From NCBI RefSeq assembly GCF_016907365.1, contig NZ_JAFBBV010000001.1, positions 1,364,001 to 1,428,000 of the forward strand: DNA of 64,000 bases. Direction: 5' to 3'. Made by a program: the position numbers and the translations under genes. This DNA comes from Oerskovia paurometabola. GTDB lineage: Bacteria; Actinomycetota; Actinomycetes; Actinomycetales; Cellulomonadaceae. Of this stretch, positions 55,033 to 64,000 are shown in pieces (the stretch's first letter is position 1; every line of letters begins with the position of its first letter). Below the pieces are notes generated by a model. The model was not told the DNA's origin. It worked only from the letters and a program-made list of their open reading frames with translations, and ran no database searches.

Positions 55033-56160
55033 ATGACGTCAATGCGCAAGGCGGTCGCGGCCGCTGCTGGGATGACGCTCCTGTTCGGTGCCCTCACGGC
55101 ATGCAGCTCCGAGCGTGCGGGCAGCGAGTCGGGCGGCGGCGAGACCGGCGGTGGCGACACGCCCCTGATCGGCATCGCGATGCCGACCCGCAGCCTCGAG
55201 CGCTGGAACAACGACGGCGCACACCTCGAGGAGCTCCTCGGCGACGCCGGCTACGAGACCACGCTCCAGTACGCGGACAACAAGGTCGACCAGCAGATCA
55301 CCCAGCTCCAGAACATGATCAACCAGGGCGCCGACGTGCTGGTCATCGCCTCGATCGACGGCACGGCCCTCGGCCCGGTCCTCGACGCGGCCGCCAAGGA
55401 GGAGATCCCGGTCATCGCGTACGACCGCCTCATCAACGACTCGGAGCACGTCGACTACTACGCGACGTTCGACAACGAGAAGGTCGGCACGCTCCAGGGC
55501 GAGTTCATCGCCGAGCAGCTCGGCCTCGAGGGCGGCGCCGGACCGTTCAACCTCGAGCCCTTCGCCGGGTCGCCCGACGACAACAACGCCCGCTTCTTCT
55601 TCAAGGGTGCCTGGGACGTCCTGACCCCCTACGTCGAGTCGGGCCAGCTCGTCGTGCCCTCGGGCAAGGCACCCGCCACGGTCGACGACTGGACCACGAT
55701 CGGCATCCAGGGCTGGGAGTCCGCCAAGGCCCAGTCCGAGATGGAGAACCGCCTCAACTCGTTCTACACGGACAAGAAGGTGAACGTCGTCCTCTCGCCC
55801 AACGACTCGCTCGCGCTCGGCATCGAGCAGGCGCTCGAGGGCAGCGGCTACTCCGCCGGAGAGGGCTGGCCGCTCGTCACGGGCCAGGACGCCGACGAGG
55901 CCAACGTGAAGAACATGCTCGCCGGCAAGCAGGCCATGACGGTCTGGAAGGACACCCGCACGCTCGGCGACCAGGTCGCCAAGATGGTCCAGCAGATCGT
56001 CGACGGCGAGGAGGTCGAGGTCAACGACACCGAGACCTACGACAACGGCGTGAAGGTCGTGCCCTCGTTCCTCCTCGACCCGCAGGTCGTGACCGCCGAC
56101 ACCGTCCAGACGACGCTCGTCGACTCCGGCTTCTACACGGCCGACAAGCTCGGCCTCTGA
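55033..56160 (+). CDS. Multiple-monosaccharide-binding lipoprotein (ChvE/XylF-like)
   Basis: 375 residues. Lipobox LTAC near residue 20. Periplasmic-binding family 4: PLIGIAMPTRSLERWNNDGAHLEELL, QQITQLQNMINQGADVLVIASIDGTAL, IPVIAYDRLI and VVLSPNDSLALGIEQAL. Matches ChvE-type receptors for xylose, arabinose, galactose or glucose. ATG 55033 is chosen for SD spacing over ATG 55027. First gene of the operon; a strong hairpin separates it from the ATPase gene, allowing more receptor to be made. Confidence 0.9.
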   Translation: MTSMRKAVAAAAGMTLLFGALTACSSERAGSESGGGETGGGDTPLIGIAMPTRSLERWNNDGAHLEELLGDAGYETTLQYADNKVDQQITQLQNMINQGADVLVIASIDGTALGPVLDAAAKEEIPVIAYDRLINDSEHVDYYATFDNEKVGTLQGEFIAEQLGLEGGAGPFNLEPFAGSPDDNNARFFFKGAWDVLTPYVESGQLVVPSGKAPATVDDWTTIGIQGWESAKAQSEMENRLNSFYTDKKVNVVLSPNDSLALGIEQALEGSGYSAGEGWPLVTGQDADEANVKNMLAGKQAMTVWKDTRTLGDQVAKMVQQIVDGEEVEVNDTETYDNGVKVVPSFLLDPQVVTADTVQTTLVDSGFYTADKLGL

Positions 56161-56168
56161 CCGGTCGC

Positions 56169-56212
56169 ACCGTGCCCGGCCCCGGGGCAGCAGTCCCGGG
56201 GCCGGGCACGGT
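56169..56212 (+). terminator. 18-bp intra-operon hairpin after the receptor gene
   Basis: Perfect arms 56169-56186 and 56195-56212, 8-nt loop, 8 nt after the stop. Such hairpins usually stabilise the upstream receptor mRNA and let only some transcription through. Confidence 0.75.
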
Positions 56213-56303
56213 CCGCGCAGCACGACGGGCGAGACGGTCGTCCGACCCGCGGCACCGCCGCGGCGACGGGCCACCACGGAACGGACGAGTGAGGAGCTGA
56301 CCC

Positions 56304-57854
56304 ATGGCCAGCGAGAGCAACATCCTCGAGATGCGGGGGATCACCAAGGAGTTCCCCGGCGTCAAGGCCCTGCAGGACGTCACGCTGGACGTGCGCCGGG
56401 GCGAGGTCCACGCGATCTGCGGGGAGAACGGGGCCGGGAAGTCGACCCTGATGAAGGTGCTGTCGGGCGTCTACCCGCACGGCACCTACGACGGCACGAT
56501 CGTCATGGACGGCGAGACGTGCGAGTTCAGGACCATCCGCGACAGCGAGGCGCGCGGGATCGTCATCATCCACCAGGAGCTGGCGCTCGTCCCGCACCTG
56601 TCGATCGCGGAGAACATCTTCCTCGGCAACGAGAAGGCCTCCGCGGGGATCGTCGACTGGCACCGCACCACGAGCGAGGCCGCGGCCCTGCTCGAGCGCG
56701 TCGGCCTGTCCGAGAACCCCGCGACCAAGTCGATGGACATCGGCGTCGGCAAGCAGCAGCTCGTCGAGATCGCCAAGGCGCTGTCCAAGCGCGTGGACCT
56801 GCTCATCCTCGACGAGCCCACCGCGGCGCTCAACGACGAGGACAGCGCCCACCTGCTCAAGCTCATCGACGAGTTCCGCAGCCACGGGATCACCTGCATC
56901 ATCATCAGCCACAAGCTCAACGAGATCGCCGCGATCGCCGACCGCGTGACGATCATCCGCGACGGCGCGACGATCGAGACCCTCGACCTGCACGGCACCG
57001 AGCCCGTGACCGAGGACCGCATCATCCGCAGCATGGTCGGGCGCTCGCTCGACAGCCGTTTCCCGGACCACGAGCCGACCATCGGCGAGGAGGTGCTGCG
57101 CATCGAGGACTGGACCGTGCACCACCCGATCGACACCGAGCGCGTCGTGGTCGACCACGCGAACCTGTCCGTGCGCGCCGGAGAGATCGTCGGCATGGCC
57201 GGGCTCATGGGCGCAGGTCGCACCGAGCTCGCGATGAGCGTGTTCGGACACTCCTACGGGGCGAAGATCTCCGGGACCGTCTACAAGAACGGTGCGCCCA
57301 TCAGGACGCGCAGCGTCTCCGAGGCCATCGGGCACGGACTCGCGTACGCGACCGAGGACCGCAAGCGGTACGGCCTCAACCTCATCCAGACCATCCGGGA
57401 GAACATCTCGGCCTCCGCGCTCGGCAAGGTGTCCCGCTGGGGCGTCGTCGACTCGCAGGCCGAGACCCAGGTCGCCGAGCGCTACCGCACGGACTTCCGG
57501 ATCAAGGCGCCCACGGTCGAGGCGATCGCCGGCAAGCTCTCGGGCGGGAACCAGCAGAAGGTCGTCCTGTCGAAGTGGGTGTACTCCGACCCGGACGTCC
57601 TCATCCTCGACGAGCCCACGCGCGGCATCGACGTGGGCGCTAAGTACGAGATCTACGCGATCATCAACGCCCTCGCCGACGCGGGCAAGGCCGTCGTCGT
57701 CATCTCGTCCGAGCTCCCCGAGCTCATCGGCCTGTGCGACCGCGTCTACGCGATGAGCCAGGGCCGGATCACCGGAGAGGTGGCGCGAGCCGACGCCACC
57801 CAAGAAGCACTGATGCACTACATGACCATGGACAAGGGAGTCGACGTCCGATGA
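56304..57854 (+). CDS. Sugar ABC transporter ATP-binding protein, double-domain (MmsA/GguA/XylG-like)
   Basis: 516 residues with two ABC domains. Domain 1: Walker [11 protein letters not shown]-loop [13 protein letters not shown]-loop [18 protein letters not shown], Walker [12 protein letters not shown]. Domain 2: degenerate P-loop [10 protein letters not shown], canonical [14 protein letters not shown], Walker [15 protein letters not shown]. This asymmetry is normal for CUT2 ATPases. ATG 56304 has GAGGAG upstream. The stop overlaps the permease start as ATGA. Confidence 0.94.
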   Translation: MASESNILEMRGITKEFPGVKALQDVTLDVRRGEVHAICGENGAGKSTLMKVLSGVYPHGTYDGTIVMDGETCEFRTIRDSEARGIVIIHQELALVPHLSIAENIFLGNEKASAGIVDWHRTTSEAAALLERVGLSENPATKSMDIGVGKQQLVEIAKALSKRVDLLILDEPTAALNDEDSAHLLKLIDEFRSHGITCIIISHKLNEIAAIADRVTIIRDGATIETLDLHGTEPVTEDRIIRSMVGRSLDSRFPDHEPTIGEEVLRIEDWTVHHPIDTERVVVDHANLSVRAGEIVGMAGLMGAGRTELAMSVFGHSYGAKISGTVYKNGAPIRTRSVSEAIGHGLAYATEDRKRYGLNLIQTIRENISASALGKVSRWGVVDSQAETQVAERYRTDFRIKAPTVEAIAGKLSGGNQQKVVLSKWVYSDPDVLILDEPTRGIDVGAKYEIYAIINALADAGKAVVVISSELPELIGLCDRVYAMSQGRITGEVARADATQEALMHYMTMDKGVDVR

Positions 57855-59023
57855 ACGCCGTCAGGGAATACCTCGGCCGCAACGTCCGCCAGTACGGCAT
57901 CGTCGCGGCACTGCTCGTGATCGTCCTGCTCTTCCAGGTCCTCACCGACGGGCGCCTGCTCTACCCGAACAACGTCGCGAGCCTCATCCAGCAGAACGCC
58001 TACGTGATGATCCTCGCGATCGGCATGGTCATGGTGATCGTCGCCGGGCACATCGACCTGTCGGTCGGTTCGGTCGTCGCGTTCGTCGGCGGGCTGTGCG
58101 CCATCATGATGAGCCAGTGGGAGCTGCCGTGGCTGCTCGCCGTGGTCCTGTCCCTCGGGGTCGGGGCGCTCGTCGGGATGTGGCAGGGCTTCTGGGTCGC
58201 CTACGTCGGGATACCGGCGTTCATCGTGACTCTCGCGGGCATGCTCATCTTCCGCGGCCTCGCGATCGTCCTGGTCGGCACCACGGTCGCGGGCCTGCCC
58301 AGCGGGTTCATCGCGATCAGCAACGGCTCGGTGCCCAACTGGTTCGGGTTCGTCGGCAACCTCGACGTGGTGACCCTCGTGATCGGCGGGATCGGCATCG
58401 TCGCGTTCGCCGTGGCGCAGTGGCGCTCGCGGATGTCGCTGCGTCGCCACGAGCTCGCGGTCGAGCCGCTGCCCGCGTTCGTCGTCAAGATCGTCCTGGC
58501 CGCGGTGCTCATCGGGGTCGTGACGTACTGGCTGTCGCTCAGCTCGGGGGGGACGCCGATCGTGCTGCTCATCGTGGGCATCCTCATCATCGCGTACTCG
58601 TTCGTCCTGAACCGCAGCGTGTTCGGCCGCCACGTCTACGCGATCGGCGGCAACCGCCACGCGGCCGTGCTGTCGGGCGTCAACTCGCGCCGCGTCGACT
58701 TCGGCATCTTCGTCAACATGGGCGTGCTGGCCGCGGTCGCGGCCGTCATCACGACCTCGCGCGCCGGTGCCGGCGTGGCCGCGGCGGGCATGAACTACGA
58801 GCTCGACGCCATCGCCGCGTGCTTCATCGGCGGCACCGCGGTCGCGGGCGGCGTGGGGCGCGTGTCCGGGGCCATGATCGGTGCGCTCATCATGGGCGTG
58901 CTCAACATGGGTCTGTCGATCATGGCCGTCGACGCTGCCTGGCAGCAGGCGATCAAGGGCCTCGTCCTGCTCCTCGCGGTCGCGTTCGACCTGCTGAGCA
59001 AGAGGCGCGCCGCGCTCTCCTGA
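57851..59023 (+). CDS. Sugar ABC transporter permease (GguB/XylH-like)
   Basis: 390 residues, about ten helices, BPD_transp_2 family. Hallmarks: [60 protein letters not shown] and [17 protein letters not shown]. Forms a homodimer in the CUT2 importer. Coupled to the ATPase gene by a 4-nt overlap and followed by a strong terminator. Confidence 0.94.
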   Translation: MNAVREYLGRNVRQYGIVAALLVIVLLFQVLTDGRLLYPNNVASLIQQNAYVMILAIGMVMVIVAGHIDLSVGSVVAFVGGLCAIMMSQWELPWLLAVVLSLGVGALVGMWQGFWVAYVGIPAFIVTLAGMLIFRGLAIVLVGTTVAGLPSGFIAISNGSVPNWFGFVGNLDVVTLVIGGIGIVAFAVAQWRSRMSLRRHELAVEPLPAFVVKIVLAAVLIGVVTYWLSLSSGGTPIVLLIVGILIIAYSFVLNRSVFGRHVYAIGGNRHAAVLSGVNSRRVDFGIFVNMGVLAAVAAVITTSRAGAGVAAAGMNYELDAIAACFIGGTAVAGGVGRVSGAMIGALIMGVLNMGLSIMAVDAAWQQAIKGLVLLLAVAFDLLSKRRAALS

Positions 59024-59080
59024 GCCGGTGACCAGGAGGTGACGGGGGGAGGGCGCACACCCTCTCCCGAGGTCACGGAC

Positions 59081-59120
59081 CAGCGGGGTGCGCGCGGTGG
59101 GGACCGCGCGCACCCCGCTG
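59081..59120 (+). terminator. CUT2 operon terminator
   Basis: Perfect 18-bp stem, arms 59081-59098 and 59103-59120, 4-nt loop. Confidence 0.8.
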
Positions 59121-59132
59121 CGTCGTCCCCGG

Positions 59133-59249
59133 GCCCGACGGCGCCGCTCGCCTTCCCCCCGCCAACGGTGACGTGCCCGCCCGCCGAGGGCGACGTGCCC
59201 GTTCGCCGAGGGTGACGTGCCCGCCCGACGTGCGCTCCGCCGTCGGGCA
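59133..59249. repeat. 22-bp tandem triplet framed by dispersed-repeat arms
   Basis: Three 22-bp units, GG[TC]GACGTGCCCG[CT][CT]CG-type, at 59167-59188, 59189-59210 and 59211-59232. The array is flanked by GCCCGACGGCG (59133-59143, part of an exact 17-bp repeat) and its inverse CGCCGTCGGGC (59239-59249). Lies in the 501-bp gap before glyA. Confidence 0.85.
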
Positions 59250-59303
59250 GGAGGAACCGGCAGGGCGTGACGGTCGCCACTGCCGCGGCGTGCGGACGTG
59301 GGC

Positions 59304-59440
59304 TAGGATCGTGCTCGTCGCGACTGGCGCACCCGCGCCCCGCACGCCGCCCCCAGGGGAGGCCGCGGGACGGACGGGAATGGTGGATCACCACCGGGGA
59401 GCGGCATGCTGTGTAGACGACGGGTCGTTCGCCTGGGCCC
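59304..59440 (+). ncRNA. ZTP (pfl) riboswitch controlling glyA, with promoter
   Basis: -10 TAGGAT at 59304-59309. Conserved elements GCGACTGGCG (59320-59329), CCACCGGGGAGCG (59391-59403) and GCCTGGGC (59431-59438) are identical to those before purH. The spacer between the first element and GGGAATGG is about 45 nt longer than in the purH copy. SD AAGGAG is just before ATG 59525, about 80 nt after the aptamer. Confidence 0.88.
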
Positions 59441-59524
59441 CGGGTCGCCCCCTGTGGGGAGCGTGCCCGGACGGGGTATGCCCTCCCGCGAGACCGTCAT
59501 CCGCAGACAGACCCAAGGAGACGC

Positions 59525-60808
59525 ATGAGCGCTCAGCCGAACGTCCTGAACCAGTCCCTGCTCGAGGTGGACCCGGAGATCGCCGCGGTCCTCGACGGTG
59601 AGCTCGCGCGCCAGCGCGACACCCTCGAGATGATCGCCTCGGAGAACTTCGTGCCGCGCGCCGTCCTGCAGGCGCAGGGCTCGGTCCTCACGAACAAGTA
59701 CGCCGAGGGCTACCCGGGCCGCCGCTACTACGGTGGCTGCGAGCAGGTCGACGTCGCCGAGAACCTCGCGATCGCCCGCGCCAAGTCGCTGTTCGGCGCC
59801 GAGCACGCCAACGTCCAGCCGCACTCCGGCGCGACCGCGAACGCGGCCGTCCTGCACGCCCTCATCAACAAGGGCGACAAGATCCTCGGCCTCGAGCTGG
59901 CGCACGGCGGCCACCTCACGCACGGCATGAAGATCAACTTCTCCGGCAAGCTGTACGACGTCTCGGCGTACGGCGTGGACCCGCAGTCGTACCGCATCGA
60001 GATGGACGAGGTCCGCAAGACGGCTCTCGAGACCCGCCCCGACGTGATCATCGCCGGCTGGTCCGCGTACCCGCGCCACATCGACTTCGCGGCGTTCCGT
60101 GAGATCGCTGACGAGGTCGGCGCGAAGCTCTGGGTCGACATGGCGCACTTCGCCGGCCTCGTCGCCGCGGGTCTGCACCCGTCCCCGGTGCCGTACGCCG
60201 ACGTCGTGTCCTCGACGGTCCACAAGACCATCGGCGGCCCCCGCTCGGGCTTCATCCTCTCCAAGGAGGAGTACGCCAAGAAGATCGACTCCGCGGTGTT
60301 CCCGGGTCAGCAGGGTGGCCCGCTCATGCACGTCGTGGCTGCGAAGGCCGTGTCGTTCAAGATCGCCGCCTCGGACGACTTCAAGGACCGTCAGGAGCGC
60401 ACGCTGCGCGGCGCGAGCATCATCGCGGACCGCCTGGCGCAGCCCGACGTCGCCGAGAAGGGTGTCTCGGTCCTCACCGGCGGCACCGACGTGCACCTGG
60501 TCCTCGTGGACCTGCGCCACTCGGAGCTCGACGGCCAGCAGGCCGAGGACCTCCTGCACGCCGTGGGCATCACCGTGAACCGCAACGCCGTGCCGTTCGA
60601 CCCGCGTCCCCCGCGCGTCACGTCGGGCCTGCGCATCGGCACGCCCGCGCTCGCGACCCGTGGCTTCGGGGACGCCGAGTTCACGGAGGTCGCCGAGATC
60701 ATCGCTGCGACCCTCAAGGCCGGTGCCGGCGCGGACGTCGAGGGCCTGAGCGCTCGCGTGCGCAAGCTGACGGCCGACTTCCCGCTGTACCCGGGACTGT
60801 CGCAGTAA
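59525..60808 (+). CDS. glyA: Serine hydroxymethyltransferase
   Basis: PLP enzyme that makes glycine and 5,10-methylene-THF from serine, the main one-carbon source. 427 residues. PLP lysine is Lys234 in [14 protein letters not shown]. Other blocks: [42 protein letters not shown] (only part needed), HLTHG, and [24 protein letters not shown]. Start ATG 59525 with SD AAGGAG. Induction by ZTP links glycine and folate supply to purine demand. Confidence 0.97.
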   Translation: MSAQPNVLNQSLLEVDPEIAAVLDGELARQRDTLEMIASENFVPRAVLQAQGSVLTNKYAEGYPGRRYYGGCEQVDVAENLAIARAKSLFGAEHANVQPHSGATANAAVLHALINKGDKILGLELAHGGHLTHGMKINFSGKLYDVSAYGVDPQSYRIEMDEVRKTALETRPDVIIAGWSAYPRHIDFAAFREIADEVGAKLWVDMAHFAGLVAAGLHPSPVPYADVVSSTVHKTIGGPRSGFILSKEEYAKKIDSAVFPGQQGGPLMHVVAAKAVSFKIAASDDFKDRQERTLRGASIIADRLAQPDVAEKGVSVLTGGTDVHLVLVDLRHSELDGQQAEDLLHAVGITVNRNAVPFDPRPPRVTSGLRIGTPALATRGFGDAEFTEVAEIIAATLKAGAGADVEGLSARVRKLTADFPLYPGLSQ

Positions 60809-60820
60809 GTCACGCACGAC

Positions 60821-60885
60821 CCGCTGAGTGCGGAGTACTTGTCGCCGATCCGGCCGATCCGCGACAACTGCTCCGCACTCAGCGG
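60821..60885 (+). terminator. glyA terminator, nested long hairpin
   Basis: Outer arms 60821-60835/60871-60885 (15 bp), 3-nt internal loop, inner arms 60839-60845/60861-60867 (7 bp). Lies 12 nt after the glyA stop and 33 nt before folD. Confidence 0.7.
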
Positions 60886-60918
60886 TCTGTTCGTCCCCGC
60901 CAGACCCCGAGGAGCCCC

Positions 60919-61812
60919 ATGACCGCGCAGATCCTGGACGGCAAGGCCACCGCCGCCGCCATCAAGGCCGAGCTCAAGACCCGTCTCGTGACCCTCGCCG
61001 AGCACGGCGTCGTGCCGGGCCTCGGCACCCTCCTGGTCGGCGACGACCCGGGCTCGCAGTGGTACGTCGCGGGCAAGCACCGCGACTGCGCCGAGATCGG
61101 GCTCTCCTCGATCCGCGAGGACCTGCCCGCCGAGGCCACGCAGGAGGAGATCGAGGCCGCGGTCCGCCGCCTCAACGAGGACCCCGCGTGCACGGGCTAC
61201 ATCGTGCAGCTCCCGCTCCCGAAGGGCATCGACACCAACCGCGTGCTCGAGCTCATCGACCCCGACAAGGACGCCGACGGCCTGCACCCGACCAACCTCG
61301 GGCGTCTCGTGCTGCGCGTCAACGAGGACGTCACGTCGCCGCTGCCGTGCACGCCGCGCGGCATCATCGAGCTCATCGAGCGCCACGGCGTCTCGCTCGC
61401 GGGCAAGGAGGTCGTGGTCGTGGGCCGCGGTGTGACCGTGGGCCGCTCGATCGGCCTGCTCCTCACGCGCCGTGCCGTCAACGCGACGGTGACCCTCACG
61501 CACACGGGCACCCAGGACCTGGCCTCGCTCGTCCGGCGAGCCGACGTCGTCGTCGCGGCGGCAGGCGTCAAGGGCATCATCACGCGCGACATGGTCAAGC
61601 CGGGCGCCGTCGTGATCGACGTGGGCGTCTCGCGCGAGGTCGACGAGGAGACGGGCAAGAGCCGCGTCGTGGGCGACGCCGACCCGGCTGTGGCCGAGGT
61701 CGCGGGCTGGATCTCGCCCAACCCCGGCGGCGTGGGGCCCATGACGCGCGCGATGCTCCTCGCGAACGTCGTGGACTCGGCCGAGCGCGCGGCGGGCATC
61801 GCCAGCGCCTGA
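60919..61812 (+). CDS. folD: Methylenetetrahydrofolate dehydrogenase / methenyltetrahydrofolate cyclohydrolase
   Basis: Converts the product of GlyA to 10-formyl-THF for PurN and PurH. 297 residues. Catalytic Lys53 in [41 protein letters not shown] site [17 protein letters not shown]; and [22 protein letters not shown] precedes ATG 60919. The hairpin between glyA and folD probably limits but need not block read-through. Confidence 0.96.
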   Translation: MTAQILDGKATAAAIKAELKTRLVTLAEHGVVPGLGTLLVGDDPGSQWYVAGKHRDCAEIGLSSIREDLPAEATQEEIEAAVRRLNEDPACTGYIVQLPLPKGIDTNRVLELIDPDKDADGLHPTNLGRLVLRVNEDVTSPLPCTPRGIIELIERHGVSLAGKEVVVVGRGVTVGRSIGLLLTRRAVNATVTLTHTGTQDLASLVRRADVVVAAAGVKGIITRDMVKPGAVVIDVGVSREVDEETGKSRVVGDADPAVAEVAGWISPNPGGVGPMTRAMLLANVVDSAERAAGIASA

Positions 61813-61910
61813 CCCGTTCCCGGGACGGGCGTGACCTGCGGGTCGCGCCCGTCCCGTCGTTTCCTGACGTCCTGTCGTGCGCCGGCCCTGCGCAGGACTA
61901 GTGTTCCGCC

Positions 61911-63374
61911 ATGACCCCCGCGTCCCGGGCAGGGGGGGACGACGGCATCGCGGCCCTCGTCCCTGCGCCTCTCGCCGTCCCCCCGTCCGTCCGGCGCGCC
62001 CGCCGCAGCGCCACGGCCGCGTACGCGGCGCAGGGCTTCGGGTTCGCCGTGATGCTGACCAACGTCCCGACGTACGAGCGCTACCTCGGCATCGGCCCCG
62101 ACGTCATCACGCTCGTGATCCTCGGCGTCTGCGTGTGCGCGGCGACGGGCAGCGCGCTGTCGGGGTGGCTCGCGGCCCGGTTCGGGTCGGCGCGCGTCGT
62201 GACGGGCGGGCTCCTCGTCGCGGCGGCGGGGATCCTCGCGGTCGGGCTGAGCGCCGGGGGCGGGCTGCTCGCGACCTTCTTCCTCGCGTTCGCGGTGTAC
62301 GGTCTCGCGCTCGGGTCCGTCGACGCGTCGACGTCCATGCAGGGCATCGACGTGCAGCGCGCCTACGGGCGCAGCCTCATCGCGGCGTTCTTCGCGGCCA
62401 ACGCGGCGGGCGGGGTCGTCGGTTCGCTCGCGGTCTCGGGGGCTGCGGCCCTGGGGCTCGCGCTGCCCGTGTCGCTCGCTCTCGTGGCGGGGGTGGTCAC
62501 GGTGGCGGTGCTCGTGCTGCGGGCGGGGCTGCTCTCGCGGACCGCGGCGGTCGCGGTCGCGGGGTCCTCCGGGGGGCCTGCGGCGGGGAGCGGGAGCCAG
62601 CTGCCCGACGGCGTCGCTCCCGCCGCCGGGTCGGCCGGCGGGTCCGCGGTGACCGGCCAGGGCGAGGCGGGGGTCGGCGCTGCCGCTGCGGCCGGCGCTC
62701 GGGGCGCGACCGGCATGGTGGGCGCCGGGACCGTGATCGTGCTGGGCATCGCGATGCTGGCCTTCCCCGTCGCGGACTCCGCGGTCTCGAGCTGGGGCGC
62801 GACGTTCCTGCAGGGCGTGCTCGGGGCGAGCGCCGTCGTCGGGCCGCTGGGCTTCGGCGCCTACCAGGCGACCCTCATCTGCTCACGGCTCCTGGGAGAC
62901 CGGGCGGTCGAACGCTGGGGGCGCGTGCGGGTCGTGGCGCTCGGAGGCGCCGTGGGCGTCGTGGGGCTCGGGCTCGTCGCGGTCTCGCCCGTGTGGCCGC
63001 TCGCGGTGCTGGGGTTCGCCGCGACCGGGCTGGGGCTCGGGGTCGTGGCGCCCATGGCGTTCTCGGCCGCGGGCGACCGGGCGGCGGAGGCCGTCGCGGG
63101 GGCCGGTGCTGGGGCCGGTGCGACGGTCGGTGCCGCGGGGCCGAGCACGGACCTCCCGACGGTCGAGGACGCGACCGACCGCGCGGTGGCCAGGCTCAAC
63201 GTCTTCACGTACGTCGGCGCGGTGCTCGGCGGCGCGATGACCGGGGTCTTCGCGACGACCGACGCGCTGCGCGCAGGGTTCGGGGTGCTGGCCGTGCTGG
63301 CGCTCGCGACGGTGCTGCTCGCGGGGAGGTTCCGCGAGGCGTCGCTGCCGGAGGACCTGTCAGAACCAGCGTGA
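61911..63374 (+). CDS. MFS transporter
   Basis: 487 residues, about twelve helices. The family loop GWLAARFGSARVVTGG (motif A-like) follows helix 2 and its counterpart DRAVERWGRVRVVALGG lies in the second half. Long Gly/Ala/Ser linkers between helices 6 and 7 (about 220-265) and near 395-425 are unusual; the first holds a one-mismatch copy of the dispersed repeat (62603-62619). Resembles FucP/YbjJ-like transporters, substrate unknown. TAGTGT at 61899-61904 lies exactly 6 nt before the ATG: leaderless. Confidence 0.88.
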   Translation: MTPASRAGGDDGIAALVPAPLAVPPSVRRARRSATAAYAAQGFGFAVMLTNVPTYERYLGIGPDVITLVILGVCVCAATGSALSGWLAARFGSARVVTGGLLVAAAGILAVGLSAGGGLLATFFLAFAVYGLALGSVDASTSMQGIDVQRAYGRSLIAAFFAANAAGGVVGSLAVSGAAALGLALPVSLALVAGVVTVAVLVLRAGLLSRTAAVAVAGSSGGPAAGSGSQLPDGVAPAAGSAGGSAVTGQGEAGVGAAAAAGARGATGMVGAGTVIVLGIAMLAFPVADSAVSSWGATFLQGVLGASAVVGPLGFGAYQATLICSRLLGDRAVERWGRVRVVALGGAVGVVGLGLVAVSPVWPLAVLGFAATGLGLGVVAPMAFSAAGDRAAEAVAGAGAGAGATVGAAGPSTDLPTVEDATDRAVARLNVFTYVGAVLGGAMTGVFATTDALRAGFGVLAVLALATVLLAGRFREASLPEDLSEPA

Positions 63375-63495
63375 TGCGGGGGTTTCGCTCGCTCTGACAC
63401 GTGCCGTGCGGCCACGGGCTGTCCATGGTGGGCCGTGACCAGCGTCTCGCCGCGCGGTTTTCGCTCGTGTGGGTGGCGTGGGGTTTGATGTCGAG

Positions 63496-64000
63496 GTGCT
63501 CACGATCGCTACAGCCAATGTCAACGGGATCCGCGCCGCCTACCGCCGGGGGATGGACGCCTGGGTCGCGTCGCGCACCCCGGACGTCATGCTGCTGCAG
63601 GAGGTCCGCGCGCCTGACGAGATCCTGAACGAGCTCGTGGGCGAGGACTGGCACATCGCGCACCAGGCGTGCGACATCAAGGGCCGGGCCGGTGTCGCGG
63701 TCGCTTCGCGCCTGCCCGTGACGGCAGTGCGCGTCGGGCTGGGCAAGGGCGAGCCTGAGCCTCCGGTCGACACGGGCCGCTGGGTCGAGGCCGACCTCGA
63801 GCTGCCGTCGGGCGAGAGGCTCACGGTCGTCTCGACGTACATCCACTCGGGCACCGCGGGCACGCCCAAGATGGACGAGAAGTACGCCTACCTCGAGAAG
63901 GTCACCGAGCGCCTGCGCGAGCTCTCCGCAGCGGGCGGTCTCGCGGTCGTCGCGGGCGACGTGAACATCGCGCACAAGAACGTCGACATCAAGAACTGGA
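63496..64000 (+). CDS. xth: Exodeoxyribonuclease III (AP endonuclease), 3' end outside window
   Basis: DNA repair enzyme that cleaves at abasic sites. The 168 codons present show the EEP phosphodiesterase fold: IATANVNGIRAAYRRGMDAWV, DVMLLQEVRAPDE (metal Glu), GRAGVAVASRLPV and VVAGDVNIAHKNVDIKNW (catalytic Asp/Asn). The start is placed at GTG 63496 because TTTGAT ends 6 nt before it, and the family core begins at once. The C-terminal third is missing. Confidence 0.92.
   Translation, partial: MLTIATANVNGIRAAYRRGMDAWVASRTPDVMLLQEVRAPDEILNELVGEDWHIAHQACDIKGRAGVAVASRLPVTAVRVGLGKGEPEPPVDTGRWVEADLELPSGERLTVVSTYIHSGTAGTPKMDEKYAYLEKVTERLRELSAAGGLAVVAGDVNIAHKNVDIKNW

Noticed and set aside
59133..59249. 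Tandem triplet as a CRISPR array
   Set aside because: Units are directly adjacent with no spacers, and no cas gene is present.
60809..60918. Third ZTP riboswitch before folD
   Set aside because: The gap lacks the ACTGGCG, CCGGGGAGC and GCCTGGGC elements; it contains only the long hairpin and an SD.
63484..63497. TTTGATGTCGAGG before xth, resembling the TCA palindrome
   Set aside because: Only one half matches; the inverted arm is missing, and the stretch is better explained as the -10 box plus start codon.

Overview
The window is chromosomal DNA of a very GC-rich actinobacterium. The gene content points to Micrococcales near Cellulomonadaceae/Promicromonosporaceae (Cellulosimicrobium/Oerskovia-like): a sucC-sucD-perM-like-purN-purH block, a mycobacterial-type polycysteine leader peptide, PcrA/UvrD1 with a Tudor-like tail, and large secreted glycoside hydrolases. 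I placed it by gene content only. I see no tRNA, rRNA, CRISPR, prophage or insertion sequence, so this is mostly core and metabolic DNA with accessory carbohydrate loci.

Layout. 1-9180 (minus): assimilatory sulfate reduction operon, read from the right as a 28-codon leader ending in four Cys codons, sulfite reductase, cysH, cysD, cysN, a three-gene sulfonate/nitrate-type ABC importer, and a siroheme synthase cut by the window edge. 9344-14452: small membrane proteins, an acetyltransferase, a VOC protein and pcrA. 14695-24996: sucCD, a PerM-like protein, purN, an ArsR/SRPBCC pair, purH behind a ZTP riboswitch, an FAD reductase and a DUF3017 protein. 25086-32695: an aquaporin, isocitrate dehydrogenase, malate dehydrogenase and a fused ABC exporter. 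32898-39065: a giant secreted amylopullulanase. 39154-43462: an aldo/keto reductase with a divergent MocR regulator, a hypothetical protein and purU. 43670-46925: a CUT1-type sugar importer without its ATPase. 47564-52149 (minus): a translationally coupled operon of a BcsA-like glycan synthase, a STAS protein, a GH26 and a GH16 enzyme. 52653-59023: ROK regulator, orphan sugar ATPase and a divergent CUT2 sugar importer. 59316-64000: glyA behind a second ZTP riboswitch, folD, an MFS transporter and the start of an exonuclease III gene.

How they fit. One-carbon and purine genes (purN, purH, purU, glyA, folD) are concentrated here, and two of their promoters carry ZTP riboswitches that sense folate shortage. 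sucC and icd share a near-identical palindrome over their promoters, suggesting one regulator of TCA-cycle genes. The sulfur operon appears to be controlled by cysteine supply through its leader peptide.

DNA-level structure is rich. Many genes have a TANNNT hexamer 6-7 nt before the start codon and no ribosome binding site, the signature of leaderless mRNAs. Gene ends carry long hairpins without U tracts. A 17-bp GC-rich sequence recurs both in hairpins and inside protein linkers. The most unusual gene group is the glycan synthase/STAS/GH26/GH16 operon, whose synthase carries a roughly 150-residue insertion with a nonapeptide-like repeat.
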